64,000 bases of DNA from Ureibacillus xyleni (GCF_900217795.1 NZ_OBMQ01000014.1:46305-110304), one strand, 5' to 3'. Positions 53,922-63,568 are shown, counted from the stretch's first letter. Notes: a model not told the origin generated them from the letters alone. Numbers and translations: made by a program.

Positions 53922-54221
53922 AGTAGTCTTTGAAAAATACGCTTTATTTTATATATAGTAACATCTTTAATTGTGGAGTACAAACTGAATTAAATTCGTA
54001 TGAGACGAGTAAACTTTTCATTGCAAGGTCTGTGTTAAGTGCTATCCACGTTTTATTACCTTTTTTAATAAAGAAAGGGTTCAACTACAACCACATATAA
54101 AGTATGCGGAAGTTTAGAATACACCCTACGAATATGTATTTATTTCTTAAATTCTTTAATATAAAAAGCTACTGAACCACAGTAAAAGAATGGACTTCGA
54201 GGCAAAAGTACGTACTTACAA

Positions 54222-54258
54222 AAGAAAGACAATCCACAATAATGAGGATCGCCTTTAC
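54222..54258 (-). terminator. Weak terminator of the lipoprotein gene
   Basis: GGCGATCC pairs imperfectly with GGATTGTC, followed by a T-rich stretch on the minus strand. Confidence 0.5.
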
Positions 54259-54276
54259 TTAATCTTTTATTAATAT

Positions 54277-55593
54277 TTACTCATCATCATACATATGACT
54301 AGATAATCTTGATATGTCAAGGGATACCTTAGCATCATCATCATAATTTGAAACTACTACAATATTTAACTCGGTAACAAAACTTAAATCAACATCAAGC
54401 GTTATCGATGGTAAATTTGTACTTACTCCATAAGAAGCTAACACATTTCCGTCAAAGTTACGGTAATCATCAACATTCTTTTTCACAAATGAATCATCCA
54501 CAAAATAAACTAACGCTTCATTCCCTTCTTCTAAAGTTAAAGTAACTTCCATTGATTTATAAAGTTCATTTAAAAAGGCAACATAATTTCCGTGTTGATA
54601 CTGTGAGTCAATACCATAGTTATAATAGGTTCCTATCGTAAATCCACCGTAGTTTTCCGTTGAATGTATCTCAAGATAATCCATGTTATAATCTTCATTC
54701 AGGATCGGGAAAAGTTTAAACGTTTCGGGTTCAAATTCCCTTACATTATCCATGTTTACATAGTTGACATTTGCTGTAGAAAAGTTAGATTCGATCGTCT
54801 CTGGAAGTAAATCGGTTAACCATCTGTAATTGGTGTAATAATTCAATGTATCATTTTTTTCATATGCCACCCAAAATAAATTGTATGGATTCGTCATTAT
54901 GAGTAACTTTCCATCATTTTCTGGATTGTCACTATCTGTATTGATATAGGATTTGGCCATCTTTTCATTCGTATTGAGCGGTTTAAATTCAGAATATTTT
55001 TCAACTAATTCTTTATATAAACCTTCTCCTAGTAGAGTTACTAGTGCAAGATCTTGTTCAGGAGTTAAAAATAAAATTTGTTGGAAGTTTACTAATTTCG
55101 TTGGAACACGAACAAATTCTTCTCTCCATGTTTGATTGTCATCCATTAAAAAATCTAAATTTGAACACGCTTCACCTGAACCGTATACTAAGACTTCTAA
55201 ATTTAAATTTTGCTCACTAAAATTAATCATGCAATCATTCGCGTTAAGTATGTATTGATGATCGTTAATTAAATTTGCAGAGCCTTTTGAAATGGTTTCT
55301 CCTGCTTGTTTAAATTCAAAATCAAATTTTTGGTCCACATTGTTTGAGATTTCAAGCTTAACAGATTGATCCGTTTGTGTTTCAGATTTCTCTGCCTCTT
55401 TATCTTCTAATACCCATTCCCCAACCCAGGCTGTCGGATTTGACTTAATTTCAGTTACTTTATTTTCTTTTACATTTTTGGAGGTATTCGAATTCGAGTT
55501 TGAGTTAGAGTTCGAACTACTTTCACCACAGCCTACTAGTACTAATACCATTAATGTACTAATCAGTAGAAATTTCCACTTTTTAAACAACAT
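54277..55593 (-). CDS. Lipoprotein of unknown function with Ser-Asn linker
   Basis: 438 aa. Lipobox LVGC at about residues 19-22 is followed by a low-complexity SNSNSNSN linker, a common spacer between the lipid anchor and a folded domain. A first part around WVGEWVLEDKEAEKSE looks like a small lipocalin-like barrel (Gly-x-Trp start). The rest is beta-rich and acidic. TGGAG precedes the ATG. I do not recognise the family. Confidence 0.8.
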   Translation of the reverse strand: MLFKKWKFLLISTLMVLVLVGCGESSSNSNSNSNSNTSKNVKENKVTEIKSNPTAWVGEWVLEDKEAEKSETQTDQSVKLEISNNVDQKFDFEFKQAGETISKGSANLINDHQYILNANDCMINFSEQNLNLEVLVYGSGEACSNLDFLMDDNQTWREEFVRVPTKLVNFQQILFLTPEQDLALVTLLGEGLYKELVEKYSEFKPLNTNEKMAKSYINTDSDNPENDGKLLIMTNPYNLFWVAYEKNDTLNYYTNYRWLTDLLPETIESNFSTANVNYVNMDNVREFEPETFKLFPILNEDYNMDYLEIHSTENYGGFTIGTYYNYGIDSQYQHGNYVAFLNELYKSMEVTLTLEEGNEALVYFVDDSFVKKNVDDYRNFDGNVLASYGVSTNLPSITLDVDLSFVTELNIVVVSNYDDDAKVSLDISRLSSHMYDDE

Positions 55594-56068
55594 TATTTAC
55601 TCCATTCTATACAAATATTTTTGAATATTAAAATAACTTTTACATAATACCATAGTATTAGTATAAAAATAATATTTATTTGAAAAAATTTGGTACCAGT
55701 TCTATTATTTGTGTCTATAGATTAGTAAAAGATTTTGGCTCTTCCATGATTGTATAAATCCTCGTAGTAACCCAAGTTATTTAGAAGCTTTCGTTGATTT
55801 TTCTTTCCATTATCGATTCACACAATTAAACAATTTTGTTCTTTTTACACAAAAAATCCCTAAAAAAACATAAAATCACTTAACTTATTGCATTCGAAGC
55901 TTATTTAATTGTATTTTCGCTATCAATCTAGGTATTTAGTTTATAATATATGTAAAATTTGGAATTAGGTTGGTTCTTTTTGATTTATATAACGCTCTAT
56001 ACGTAGGTCTATAATCTATTTTTAAACTTACTGGTTAAAATTTTATAGTAGAATTGTGGTGCATATCG
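55594..56068. other. Intergenic stretch without visible gene
   Basis: About 475 bases of AT-rich sequence between two divergent genes. It should carry both promoters. I see no operator palindrome, riboswitch-like structure or small ORF with a good ribosome binding site. Confidence 0.4.
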
Positions 56069-58480
56069 ATGTCTATGAAATTGAAAATCTATTTTTTAAC
56101 GACAAGTCTTGTAATCATTACGGCAATCGTGTTACTTGCTCTTAGTGTTCATTCTATATGGAGTCACATTGAAGAGGAAAAGTTCCAGGAAGTGTCTTCA
56201 CTTGCTCTCCTTCTTGATAAAAATATAGAAGGTACCTATGAGGACTTAGTAAAAATAAATGGGGAAAACGGAGTAACGATTGAAGCATTAAACAAGGAAC
56301 TACAACCGTTTATTGATAAATTGACAGATGCTTATCCTGGCTATGGTACTGGCTATTACGTAAAAGAGTTAAACTCAATTGTTGCATTTGGACCCGATTT
56401 TAAAAAAGAAGGATTAATCGATATTAGTCCTGATTCTTTGGCAAGGAATGTCTATAAAACGAAAGAACCTTATCAATTCCAAAATTACTCACAAACAAGA
56501 GATGGTGTTGTCCTAGCCAATATCCGCCCTATCATTCGAGATGGTGAAGTGATTGGACATACTTGGGGAAATGTATTAGTTGAAGATATGAATTCCCTCT
56601 TTGTAAAAGAATTAAAAAAAGGTATTGGAATATTAATTGTTATTTTAGTCATTGGGTTAATTGGCTCTCATGTGATTACTCGACAATACATAAAAAATTT
56701 AAAAGATTTCCGTAAACGTGTTAAAAGTTTAGATTTAAATCAGCAACAAGCCCCGAAATTTGGAGCAGATTTAATGGAAGTCTATAATGATGTTGTTTCT
56801 AGCCATGTCGCCTTAGTGGAAAGTGAACAACGTTTTCGTGATGTGGCGAATGCCTTTGAAGAATTCATTTGGGAAACCGACTTAAATGGAAATTATATTT
56901 ATCTTTCTGAACGTGCTACCCATATTCTAGGGTATGAGCCACATGAGTTGATTGGAAGAAATACGGTTGATGCTGTCATTAAAGAAGATCAAGAATTCAT
57001 CCGAAAAACGTTAGAGAAACATTCTAAGGAAAAAACAGGATTCCGAAATTTAGAATACCGCAAAATAACAAAAGACGGTGAATTAATCTATTTAAGTACC
57101 AATTGTGTCCCGATATTTAATTCTGAACAAGAAGTTATCGGTTTCCGAGGTGCTGCACGAGATATTTCTACAAAGAAAAAACATGAGCAACAAATTCAGT
57201 ATTTAGCTCATTATGATTATTTAACAAATCTCCCAAACCGTTCGTCATTAGCACAAGCAATTAGTGAACTTATAAAAGAAAATAAACCATTTGCACTCCT
57301 ATTTGTTGATGTTGATCACTTCAAGACCATTAATGATTCTCTAGGACATACGATGGGTGATGATTTATTAAAGCATATTGGAAAGCGTTTAACAGATAGC
57401 ATTTCTTCTTCGGATCAAGTTTATCGATTTGGTGGCGATGAGTTCATAATCGTAATGAAAAATTTCGAACATATAAATGAGATAAAAAATCGTACGCTGA
57501 AAATAGTAGATTATATGGCACAACCAATATTTATCAATAACCAACAATTGTTTACCTCGATTAGTATTGGGATTAGTAAATTTCCAACTCACGGAATAGA
57601 TTATGAATCTCTCATTAAAAATGCAGATATGGCAATGTATACGGCGAAAGAAAATGGACGGAAACAGTTTATAATTTATGCGGATGAATTTGGTGAGAAC
57701 GTAAATGAAAAATTTGAATTAACAAATAATTTATATGATGCGCTAAATAAAGAACAGTTCCTATTAAATTACCAGCCACAAGTTGACCTACATTCTGGGA
57801 AAATTGTTGGTGTTGAGGCTTTAATTCGTTGGCAACACCCAACAAAAGGTATGATTTCTCCTGCAAAATTCATTCCGCTTGCTGAAGAAACGGGCTTGAT
57901 TAATCCACTAGGTTTATGGATTTTACGCAGAGCATGTTTAGATCGAAAACAATGGCTGGATGCAGGGATTCAAGATATTCGAGTTGCAGTGAATATTTCT
58001 ATCAAGCAATTCCAACAAGACAACTTTGTTGAAACGGTCTTAGATATATTAGAAGAAACTGGATTAGATCCAACCTATTTAGAATTGGAAATTACAGAAG
58101 GTATCGCAATGAATAAGCATCAAGATGTGATTAAAAAATTAACTTTATTAAAAGAAAAACTAATTTATGTTTCAATTGATGACTTTGGTACAGGGTATTC
58201 TTCTTTAAGTTATTTAAAAGAGCTTCCAATCAATCAACTAAAAGTCGATCAATCTTTTGTTCAAGGTATTTGTGATGGAAATTACCAAATTCTACAGTCG
58301 ATTATTACCCTAGCGCAAGCAATGCAACTGAATGTGGTTGCTGAAGGGGTAGAAACAAAAGAACAGGCCGAAATGTTGAAGGAATTCAAATGTTCAATTG
58401 CACAAGGGTATTTATACTATAAACCAATGCCTGCAGAGGATTTGTTAGCTGTTTTAAATCCATATAACCTCACTTGCTAA
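56069..58480 (+). CDS. Membrane sensor PAS-GGDEF-EAL protein
   Basis: About 803 aa from the ATG at 56069. Membrane helices at about 8-28 and 190-210 enclose an extracytoplasmic Cache-like domain (PGYGTGYYVKELNSIVAFG). A PAS domain (FEEFIWETDLNGNYIYLSE) with PAC segment follows. GGDEF has intact YRFGGDEF and EAL has intact GVEALIRWQHP and DDFGTGYSSLSYL. It can in principle make and degrade c-di-GMP. It is the third such protein in the window, each with a different sensor. Confidence 0.92.
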   Translation: MSMKLKIYFLTTSLVIITAIVLLALSVHSIWSHIEEEKFQEVSSLALLLDKNIEGTYEDLVKINGENGVTIEALNKELQPFIDKLTDAYPGYGTGYYVKELNSIVAFGPDFKKEGLIDISPDSLARNVYKTKEPYQFQNYSQTRDGVVLANIRPIIRDGEVIGHTWGNVLVEDMNSLFVKELKKGIGILIVILVIGLIGSHVITRQYIKNLKDFRKRVKSLDLNQQQAPKFGADLMEVYNDVVSSHVALVESEQRFRDVANAFEEFIWETDLNGNYIYLSERATHILGYEPHELIGRNTVDAVIKEDQEFIRKTLEKHSKEKTGFRNLEYRKITKDGELIYLSTNCVPIFNSEQEVIGFRGAARDISTKKKHEQQIQYLAHYDYLTNLPNRSSLAQAISELIKENKPFALLFVDVDHFKTINDSLGHTMGDDLLKHIGKRLTDSISSSDQVYRFGGDEFIIVMKNFEHINEIKNRTLKIVDYMAQPIFINNQQLFTSISIGISKFPTHGIDYESLIKNADMAMYTAKENGRKQFIIYADEFGENVNEKFELTNNLYDALNKEQFLLNYQPQVDLHSGKIVGVEALIRWQHPTKGMISPAKFIPLAEETGLINPLGLWILRRACLDRKQWLDAGIQDIRVAVNISIKQFQQDNFVETVLDILEETGLDPTYLELEITEGIAMNKHQDVIKKLTLLKEKLIYVSIDDFGTGYSSLSYLKELPINQLKVDQSFVQGICDGNYQILQSIITLAQAMQLNVVAEGVETKEQAEMLKEFKCSIAQGYLYYKPMPAEDLLAVLNPYNLTC

Positions 58481-58550
58481 CAAAATAACACAAAGAACAG
58501 CTGAAGCTCCAATCAATTCCTTAGCACATACCCATTAATTCGTGTTTTTT

Positions 58551-58590
58551 AAAAACCAAGAATGTTAATTTAACAGCATTCTTGGTTTTC
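58551..58590. terminator. Terminator (AACCAAG family)
   Basis: AAAACCAAGAATG pairs with CATTCTTGGTTTT downstream of the GGDEF-EAL gene. Nearly the same hairpin occurs at 62484. Confidence 0.85.
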
Positions 58591-58718
58591 ATTATTTTAG
58601 AATAAATCAATATGGGTAATCAGAATCTGCTTGTTCGTATAAGTACTTGTTCAAACTTGTTTGACAATGGAAATGAATCCCACACTTTACTATGTGTTAT
58701 TTCAACCACTTCATAATT

Positions 58719-59102
58719 CTACTGCCTGTATAGCAGAGTAAGTAAGCAAAAGGTAATATAACTCACAAGTAATGTCACGCCACCACCAATATATATAATC
58801 ATTGTTATAACTTCTGGAAAATTAAATGGCTTAACCATGTATAACCACATGCCGAATGTTAAACCTACTGTACCTAAAATTGCGCTCCAAACGTGTACTT
58901 TTGCCAAAACAGTCTGTGTTTTTTGGAAAACCTTATAATATACTGCCCACGCAAATAGACTTAACCATCCAACTACAAGAATATGTGCATGGATTGGGCG
59001 AAATGCATATGAACCTGCGCCAGCCATATGTGCGCCTAATATAGCTCCTATTAAACCAAAAACACTCGCAAATCGTAATAGTACTAGACTATATTTACTC
59101 AA
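58719..59102 (-). CDS. Small membrane protein resembling part of heme-copper oxidase subunit I
   Basis: 127 aa with four membrane helices and a TTG start after GGGGGG. The region FRPIHAHILVVGWLSLFAW resembles the His-x-His / Gly-Trp helix of the cytochrome oxidase and nitric oxide reductase catalytic subunits, and AHMAG holds another His. The chain is far too short for an oxidase, so it may be a stand-alone haem- or copper-binding protein or only a structural relative. The gene is monocistronic. Confidence 0.75.
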   Translation of the reverse strand: MSKYSLVLLRFASVFGLIGAILGAHMAGAGSYAFRPIHAHILVVGWLSLFAWAVYYKVFQKTQTVLAKVHVWSAILGTVGLTFGMWLYMVKPFNFPEVITMIIYIGGGVTLLVSYITFCLLTLLYRQ

Positions 59103-59246
59103 AATAATCCCCCCTTTTTAAATCCACTTTTAATGTCCTCTTATAAGTTACTTCATCAATATGAACAGAGTGTGAATAAATTTTTACAAAAAAATCCACT
59201 CACTGATGATTGATACCTTAATCGTCAATGAATGGATTAACTTTGA

Positions 59247-59348
59247 TTATGAATTGTAAGGTAGCTCTACAACAAATTTTGTTTTTACGATTTCCTTACT
59301 TTCCACCTGTAAATGACCATTATGTAGATTGATTATATCTAATAACAT
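59247..59348 (-). pseudogene. Remnant of a histidine kinase C-terminus
   Basis: On the minus strand 33 codons read INLHNGHLQVESKEI and end FVVELPYNS. This matches the last part of a HATPase domain (the strand-helix with HxGxxxVESxxG, then xFxxxLP). The frame is closed just upstream by TAA, and no other kinase sequence is visible, so this is the fossil 3' end of a deleted gene. Confidence 0.55.
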
Positions 59349-59409
59349 TTGTTAGTAAATTATCCCTTGGCATTTTCAGCTGAGGCTGGTCGACCTTCCT
59401 TCACTTCTA

Positions 59410-59450
59410 CTAAAAAAATAGTAGCACAAACCATGGTTTTGGTTTGTACT
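59410..59450 (-). terminator. Terminator of the NhaC-type gene
   Basis: AGTAGTACAAACCA pairs with TGGTTTGTGCTACT, followed by a T run on the minus strand. Confidence 0.85.
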
Positions 59451-59466
59451 ACTAATGATTGTATGT

Positions 59467-60843
59467 TTAGTTTCTTGATATTGTTAGATTTAACCATCCA
59501 AATAGTATAGTGAGGATTGGACTTAGTAAACAGAAGAACGCAAAAGGCAAATAGTCGATTACGGATACGTCAAGCATTGAGGCAATAAATAACCCACAAA
59601 CACTCCAAGGGACAAGCGGATTCACGACAGTACCCGCATCTTCCATTACCCGGCTTAAATTTTTCGGATGTAAGCCTAGTTCTTTATACTTTTGCTTAAA
59701 GGCTTCCCCTGTTAATAAAATCGATAAATACTGTTCTCCAACTACTATATTAATCCCAATTGCAGTTAAAGCCGTACCTGTAATCAATGCGCCAACTGAT
59801 TTTAATAAATTGTCAATTTTACTAAGCAATGTTTGAATAATACCTAAAGCAAACAATAACCCACCCATGCTGAGGCTAAGCACCACAAGCATAATTGTAA
59901 AGAACATACTACTGATACCACCACGAGTTAAAAGTGAATCAATTACTTCAACGCCTGTTTCAGAAACATAACCACTATATAAAATGGCACAATATTCACT
60001 AACTGATAAAGATGTATGAAAAATTGATAAGAACAGCGCTACAAGGGAACTTACAATCAGTGTTAAAAATGCCGGCACTTTTTTGAATGTGCAAACAATC
60101 AAGACTAAGAGTGGCACAATCGCATACCAATGTACAAAATTTGTATCTTGTAAACTAGCCTGATAGAACTCAATAGTCGTGTTATTGACTCCTGCTACTG
60201 AAGGCGATAAAACAGCATATAGGACACCGCTAATGAAAAACGCAGGAATCGTTGTCCAACTCATATTTTTAATATGTACAAATAAATCAATATTGACGAT
60301 GCTCGCTGCTAAATTGGTTGTATCTGACAATGGAGACATTTTATCGCCAAAAAACGCTCCGGATACAATCGCGCCAGCCGTTAATGCTAGTGATGCATCA
60401 ATCGCTCCTGCAATACTTACAAAAGCAACCCCTATCGTCGCTACAGTCGTTAATGAACTACCAATGGCTGTACCGATAATGGCTGTAATGATAAAGACAA
60501 TCGCATAAAAGAAACTAGCCGATACGAGCGTAAAACCCATATATAAAAGTGTTGGTATTGTACCACTTACAATCCAGCTACTAATCAATATACCGATTAA
60601 AAAGAAGATATAAATAGCTCCTATACCTGAAATGGCTCCAGATTTCATACTTTCTTCCAACACGTTAAATGGCACACGCTTTAGCAAACCATAAAAAATG
60701 AGAAGAATAATAGATAAAAGAATTGGGATATGTGGCGTACTACCAAACTTACCGATTGCAAAAGAAATGATTGAAATAACGACAATTACAATGAATAATG
60801 CTTCGAATACTGACGGTTTTGATTTTGCCTCAATAGAAAACAT
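59467..60843 (-). CDS. nhaC: NhaC-family Na+/H+ antiporter
   Basis: 458 aa with about twelve membrane helices. Family signatures are SGAISGIGAIYIFFLIGILIS, GTAIGSSLTTVATIGVAF, SGAFFGDKMSPLSDTTNLAA and, in the second half, VVGEQYLSILLTGEAFK and EDAGTVVNPLVPW. The enzyme exchanges sodium for protons; some members instead exchange organic acids (malate/lactate). GGAGTAAG precedes the ATG. It is a single-gene unit. Confidence 0.9.
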   Translation of the reverse strand: MFSIEAKSKPSVFEALFIVIVVISIISFAIGKFGSTPHIPILLSIILLIFYGLLKRVPFNVLEESMKSGAISGIGAIYIFFLIGILISSWIVSGTIPTLLYMGFTLVSASFFYAIVFIITAIIGTAIGSSLTTVATIGVAFVSIAGAIDASLALTAGAIVSGAFFGDKMSPLSDTTNLAASIVNIDLFVHIKNMSWTTIPAFFISGVLYAVLSPSVAGVNNTTIEFYQASLQDTNFVHWYAIVPLLVLIVCTFKKVPAFLTLIVSSLVALFLSIFHTSLSVSEYCAILYSGYVSETGVEVIDSLLTRGGISSMFFTIMLVVLSLSMGGLLFALGIIQTLLSKIDNLLKSVGALITGTALTAIGINIVVGEQYLSILLTGEAFKQKYKELGLHPKNLSRVMEDAGTVVNPLVPWSVCGLFIASMLDVSVIDYLPFAFFCLLSPILTILFGWLNLTISRN

Positions 60844-60960
60844 ATGCTGCTTACTCCTAGATGAAATTATTTCACGATATTAACTTTAACACTTCAACGC
60901 GACAAAGTCTTTATCATTCTAGCATGTAATTGCGCTATGTCAATAGAGGGAGATTTTAAG

Positions 60961-61177
60961 ATGTTAGAAAAGGCAAAGAATTAGGGCTTTAAACGCGCTT
61001 CTAAACAGGTAAAGCTTTTCATACGTGACAATAAGCGTGGTAACTTGGTTGTGGAGGTAGAGAAAAGCCAATCGTGAAGTGCTGAAGGAGAACTTGCTTC
61101 TTTTGGGTGACTTTGAATATAGAAGATCTAATACAATTGAAATGACAGAGAAAACTGTTACTAATCCGGCCCGTTAA
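60961..61177 (+). pseudogene. Degenerate coding fragment
   Basis: The plus strand reads as protein with an internal stop and a frame change: MLEKAKN then a stop, GFKRASKQVKLFIRDNKRGN and VVEVEK, then in another frame ANREVLKENLLLLGDFEYRR and a final TVTNPAR stop at 61175-61177. I cannot assign the parent family. The pattern suggests a decayed gene. Confidence 0.4.
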
Positions 61178-61229
61178 AAAAATAAACGCGTTTTTAAATA
61201 AACGCGCAATTGGTAGATCGTTATTCAAG

Positions 61230-61379
61230 TTATTTATCTGTTTGATGTTGCTTCTTTTTCAAATACTCCGCACGTATTTTTTCAAGCTGCTGCTTTTTAT
61301 CAAATTTGGCAGGCTGGTTTTTCTCATGATACTTTGTCACAGCTACCTTACCTTTTGTATCCAATTGATATTTCCCCAC
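61230..61379 (-). CDS. Small basic protein of unknown function
   Basis: 49 codons from the GTG at 61379, six bases after AGGTG; another in-frame GTG is 9 bases upstream. The sequence is very Lys-rich (YQLDTKGKVAVTKYHEKNQ, then KKQQLEKIRAEYLKKKQ) and helical at the C-terminus. It looks like the short spore- or nucleoid-associated proteins common in Bacillaceae, but I do not recognise it. Confidence 0.55.
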   Translation of the reverse strand: MGKYQLDTKGKVAVTKYHEKNQPAKFDKKQQLEKIRAEYLKKKQHQTDK

Positions 61380-61388
61380 TTTGTTCAC

Positions 61389-61893
61389 CTACTTTTCCAT
61401 GTCTTTAAAGAGAATCTAATCAACAAATATAATATATCGTATTTTACTAAACAAACCTTATTATGTACTGTTAACCTTGCATATATCAATAAATACATTA
61501 AAATTCAGCAAATTAATTCAAGATTCATCGCCAAATAGTGTTTTAATTTAAAATCTCTATTAGAAATTAAACATCTTTTCAATGTTATTTGGTTCTATGC
61601 TATCTTCTTCTGTCCGAGAATCATAATAATGATTTTCAACAGTTGTAATTTACTGACCGCTCTGAAATGAAAGAAAATAAAAAGTACTGGACCTCTCATT
61701 TCGCCCTTTAACGAATTGTGAGTTCTACTAAGGAAGATTCCACCTTGCGTTAAAGATTATTACAAATAATAAATCTCCAATTCCTTACGTTTCAAGTTTT
61801 ACCTTCAAGTTAATATTTCCTCTCAACCTATTAAAGTTAGAAAATGTTTGCACAAAATTCCACCAAGTAAAAATATATTCAATTACATTCCCA
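61389..61893. other. Intergenic stretch with a possible gene remnant
   Basis: No intact gene. At about 61566-61651 the minus strand reads as the end of a protein (VENHYYDSRTEEDSIEPNN) without a start, possibly a remnant. CTCTCAACCTATTAAA at about 61816 recurs near 63743, and the leader of the truncated permease begins at 61894. Confidence 0.35.
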
Positions 61894-62418
61894 AGCACAC
61901 ACCTATTGGACTTATGCCTCATATTCTAAGCGTAAAAGAAATGAGGGAGAATATGTATGGGTGCATTAGGTGTTGATTTGTCAGCGCTGCATTGGATTTA
62001 TGTCGTGTTCATTGTGTTGATTATTGGGTTTATGGTCAAACGCCGCGATACTACGTTGATCTGTATCATTGGGATTTTTATGTTGGCGATTGTGGCGACG
62101 GGTGATTTGACGGCTTCCATTAGTGGCGTCTTTAATAGCTTTATATACGCCATCACCGAACTGTTGTCGACGATCTTGATTATTTCGATAATTGTTGCGA
62201 TGAGCCGGGTGTTGATGAAGACGGGGATTAATGAAGTGATGGTTTCACCGTTTACGAAGATTATTAAAAATCCAACACTTGCTTATTGGACGATTGGGAT
62301 TTTAATGATGGTGATTTCGTGGTTCTTCTGGCCTTCTCCAGCTGTGGCGTTACTTGGGGCGGTGTTGTTACCGGTTGCGATTCGGGCGGGACTTCCGGCG
62401 CTTGGTGTTGCAAAGGTC
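61894..62418 (+). repeat. Duplicated permease 5' region, truncated copy
   Basis: From 61894 the sequence matches 63828 onward through the leader (AAGCACACACC, then GCCTCATATTCTAAGCGTAA) and the coding region to the window end. The coding parts differ at five of the 113 visible positions, all synonymous-looking. Confidence 0.9.
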
Positions 62419-62463
62419 AATAAAAGAACCTTTTATAAAACATCATTTAATTGTTTGATTTAA
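61957..62463 (+). pseudogene. Truncated membrane transporter gene
   Basis: 168 codons. The first 150 read as the N-terminal part of a polytopic transporter (LSALHWIYVVFIVLIIGFMV, LSTILIISIIVAMSRVL, ILMMVISWFFWPSPAVAL). After ALGVA the frame runs into unrelated sequence (KVNKRTFYKTSFNC) and stops. A nearly identical gene starts at 63888. The downstream two-thirds expected of such a protein are missing, so this copy is probably non-functional. Confidence 0.85.
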
Positions 62464-62482
62464 ATTTACATATAGTAGAAAT

Positions 62483-62522
62483 TAAAAACCAAGAATGTTA
62501 ATTAAATAGCATTCTTGGTTTC
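62483..62522 (-). terminator. Terminator of the DUF3800 gene (AACCAAG family)
   Basis: AAAACCAAGAATG pairs with CATTCTTGGTTT. Nearly identical to the terminator at 58551. Confidence 0.85.
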
Positions 62523-62549
62523 CTATTTCAGAAATAACTTACTAGTTTC

Positions 62550-63515
62550 TTATTTCTCTAAATAATAACTATTCCTACCTTTACCATCTAATTCATCTAT
62601 ATAACCTAATAACTTTCTTAATTGACGGGGATAGCCCATTTGTACACGATAAAACTTTGTCGTCTCATTCGGATACATTGCTCTAACCTGTGCAAGTTTC
62701 GCCATTTCAGAAACATCGTATTTTGTTTTAGACATAATAAAATTTCCAGTAAACTGACTAAACTCTATTTGACTAATCCCTTCTTCATTACCCTCCCAAC
62801 AATATAACATAACTTTTTTATGTAATAACTCTAAATTGTTTTGTTCAATTAATAAGCGATAAATTAAATCGCATTTTACATCTAACGTAATATTATCTCG
62901 ATTTTCTTCAAATGCCTTATGTTGCTTTTCTAAAACAAAAACAATGATTCCCATTAAGTTATCAATCATTTGTAGCAATAGATCTTTTTCTGAAGATGCC
63001 TGTTCAACATCCACAACTTTATAAGCTTTTTTACGATATGCGGAATGTGCATTCATTTGTTCAATAATTTTCTTTTCCAATTCAATTTTTTCATATTCAC
63101 TATTTTCATCGATGACAATTTTAATAGGTTGTCCTGTAGATAAATCTCTTGTCAGTCCATAAAATAAACGTTCAGGAATTTTCACATAAAATAATTCACG
63201 TAATTCCGCCATCTTAATGTCCATAGCTGTTGTTAGCTTCTCAGCATCGCCTTTATTAACAATCATTAAATTTAATTGAATGGGTTGACTTAATACGTAA
63301 TGCAAGGCTTTAAAATATTTTTCAAAATTCGTATCTTGCGTATATTCAACAAAATGCATTTCCGACTTTGACCTTAGTGTTTCATTCAAATTATTTATAT
63401 ATTGACGAATATTATTGGCTACTGTTTCATCCATCCCTAATGCACCGTAATAAGAATAGTCAATTCCGGGTTGATCTAGTTTATTTGATTCATCAAAGTA
63501 AATAACATAGGACAT
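62550..63515 (-). CDS. DUF3800-domain protein
   Basis: 321 aa. The start YVIYFDESNKLDQ has the conserved Asp-Glu of DUF3800, and KIVIDENSEYEKIELEKKI supplies the second acidic strand; the later helix QMIDNLMGIIVFVLEKQ is typical. The fold is thought to be RNase H-like, so nuclease activity is possible. GGAGG precedes the ATG. It is divergent from a short two-hairpin RNA at 63569-63680. As I recall from published surveys, several structured RNA motifs (named DUF3800-I and following) occur beside DUF3800 genes. The gene lies between two copies of a permease 5' end. Confidence 0.85.
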   Translation of the reverse strand: MSYVIYFDESNKLDQPGIDYSYYGALGMDETVANNIRQYINNLNETLRSKSEMHFVEYTQDTNFEKYFKALHYVLSQPIQLNLMIVNKGDAEKLTTAMDIKMAELRELFYVKIPERLFYGLTRDLSTGQPIKIVIDENSEYEKIELEKKIIEQMNAHSAYRKKAYKVVDVEQASSEKDLLLQMIDNLMGIIVFVLEKQHKAFEENRDNITLDVKCDLIYRLLIEQNNLELLHKKVMLYCWEGNEEGISQIEFSQFTGNFIMSKTKYDVSEMAKLAQVRAMYPNETTKFYRVQMGYPRQLRKLLGYIDELDGKGRNSYYLEK

Positions 63516-63533
63516 CTTTCAACCTCCTTCAAC

Positions 63534-63562
63534 TTTACAAAATAAAACACGTATACTATAAT
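63534..63562 (+). promoter_or_regulatory. Promoter of the two-hairpin RNA
   Basis: TTTACA (63534-63539), a spacer of exactly 17 bases and a perfect TATAAT (63557-63562), reading toward the hairpins and away from the DUF3800 gene. Confidence 0.75.
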
Positions 63563-63568
63563 AATAAC

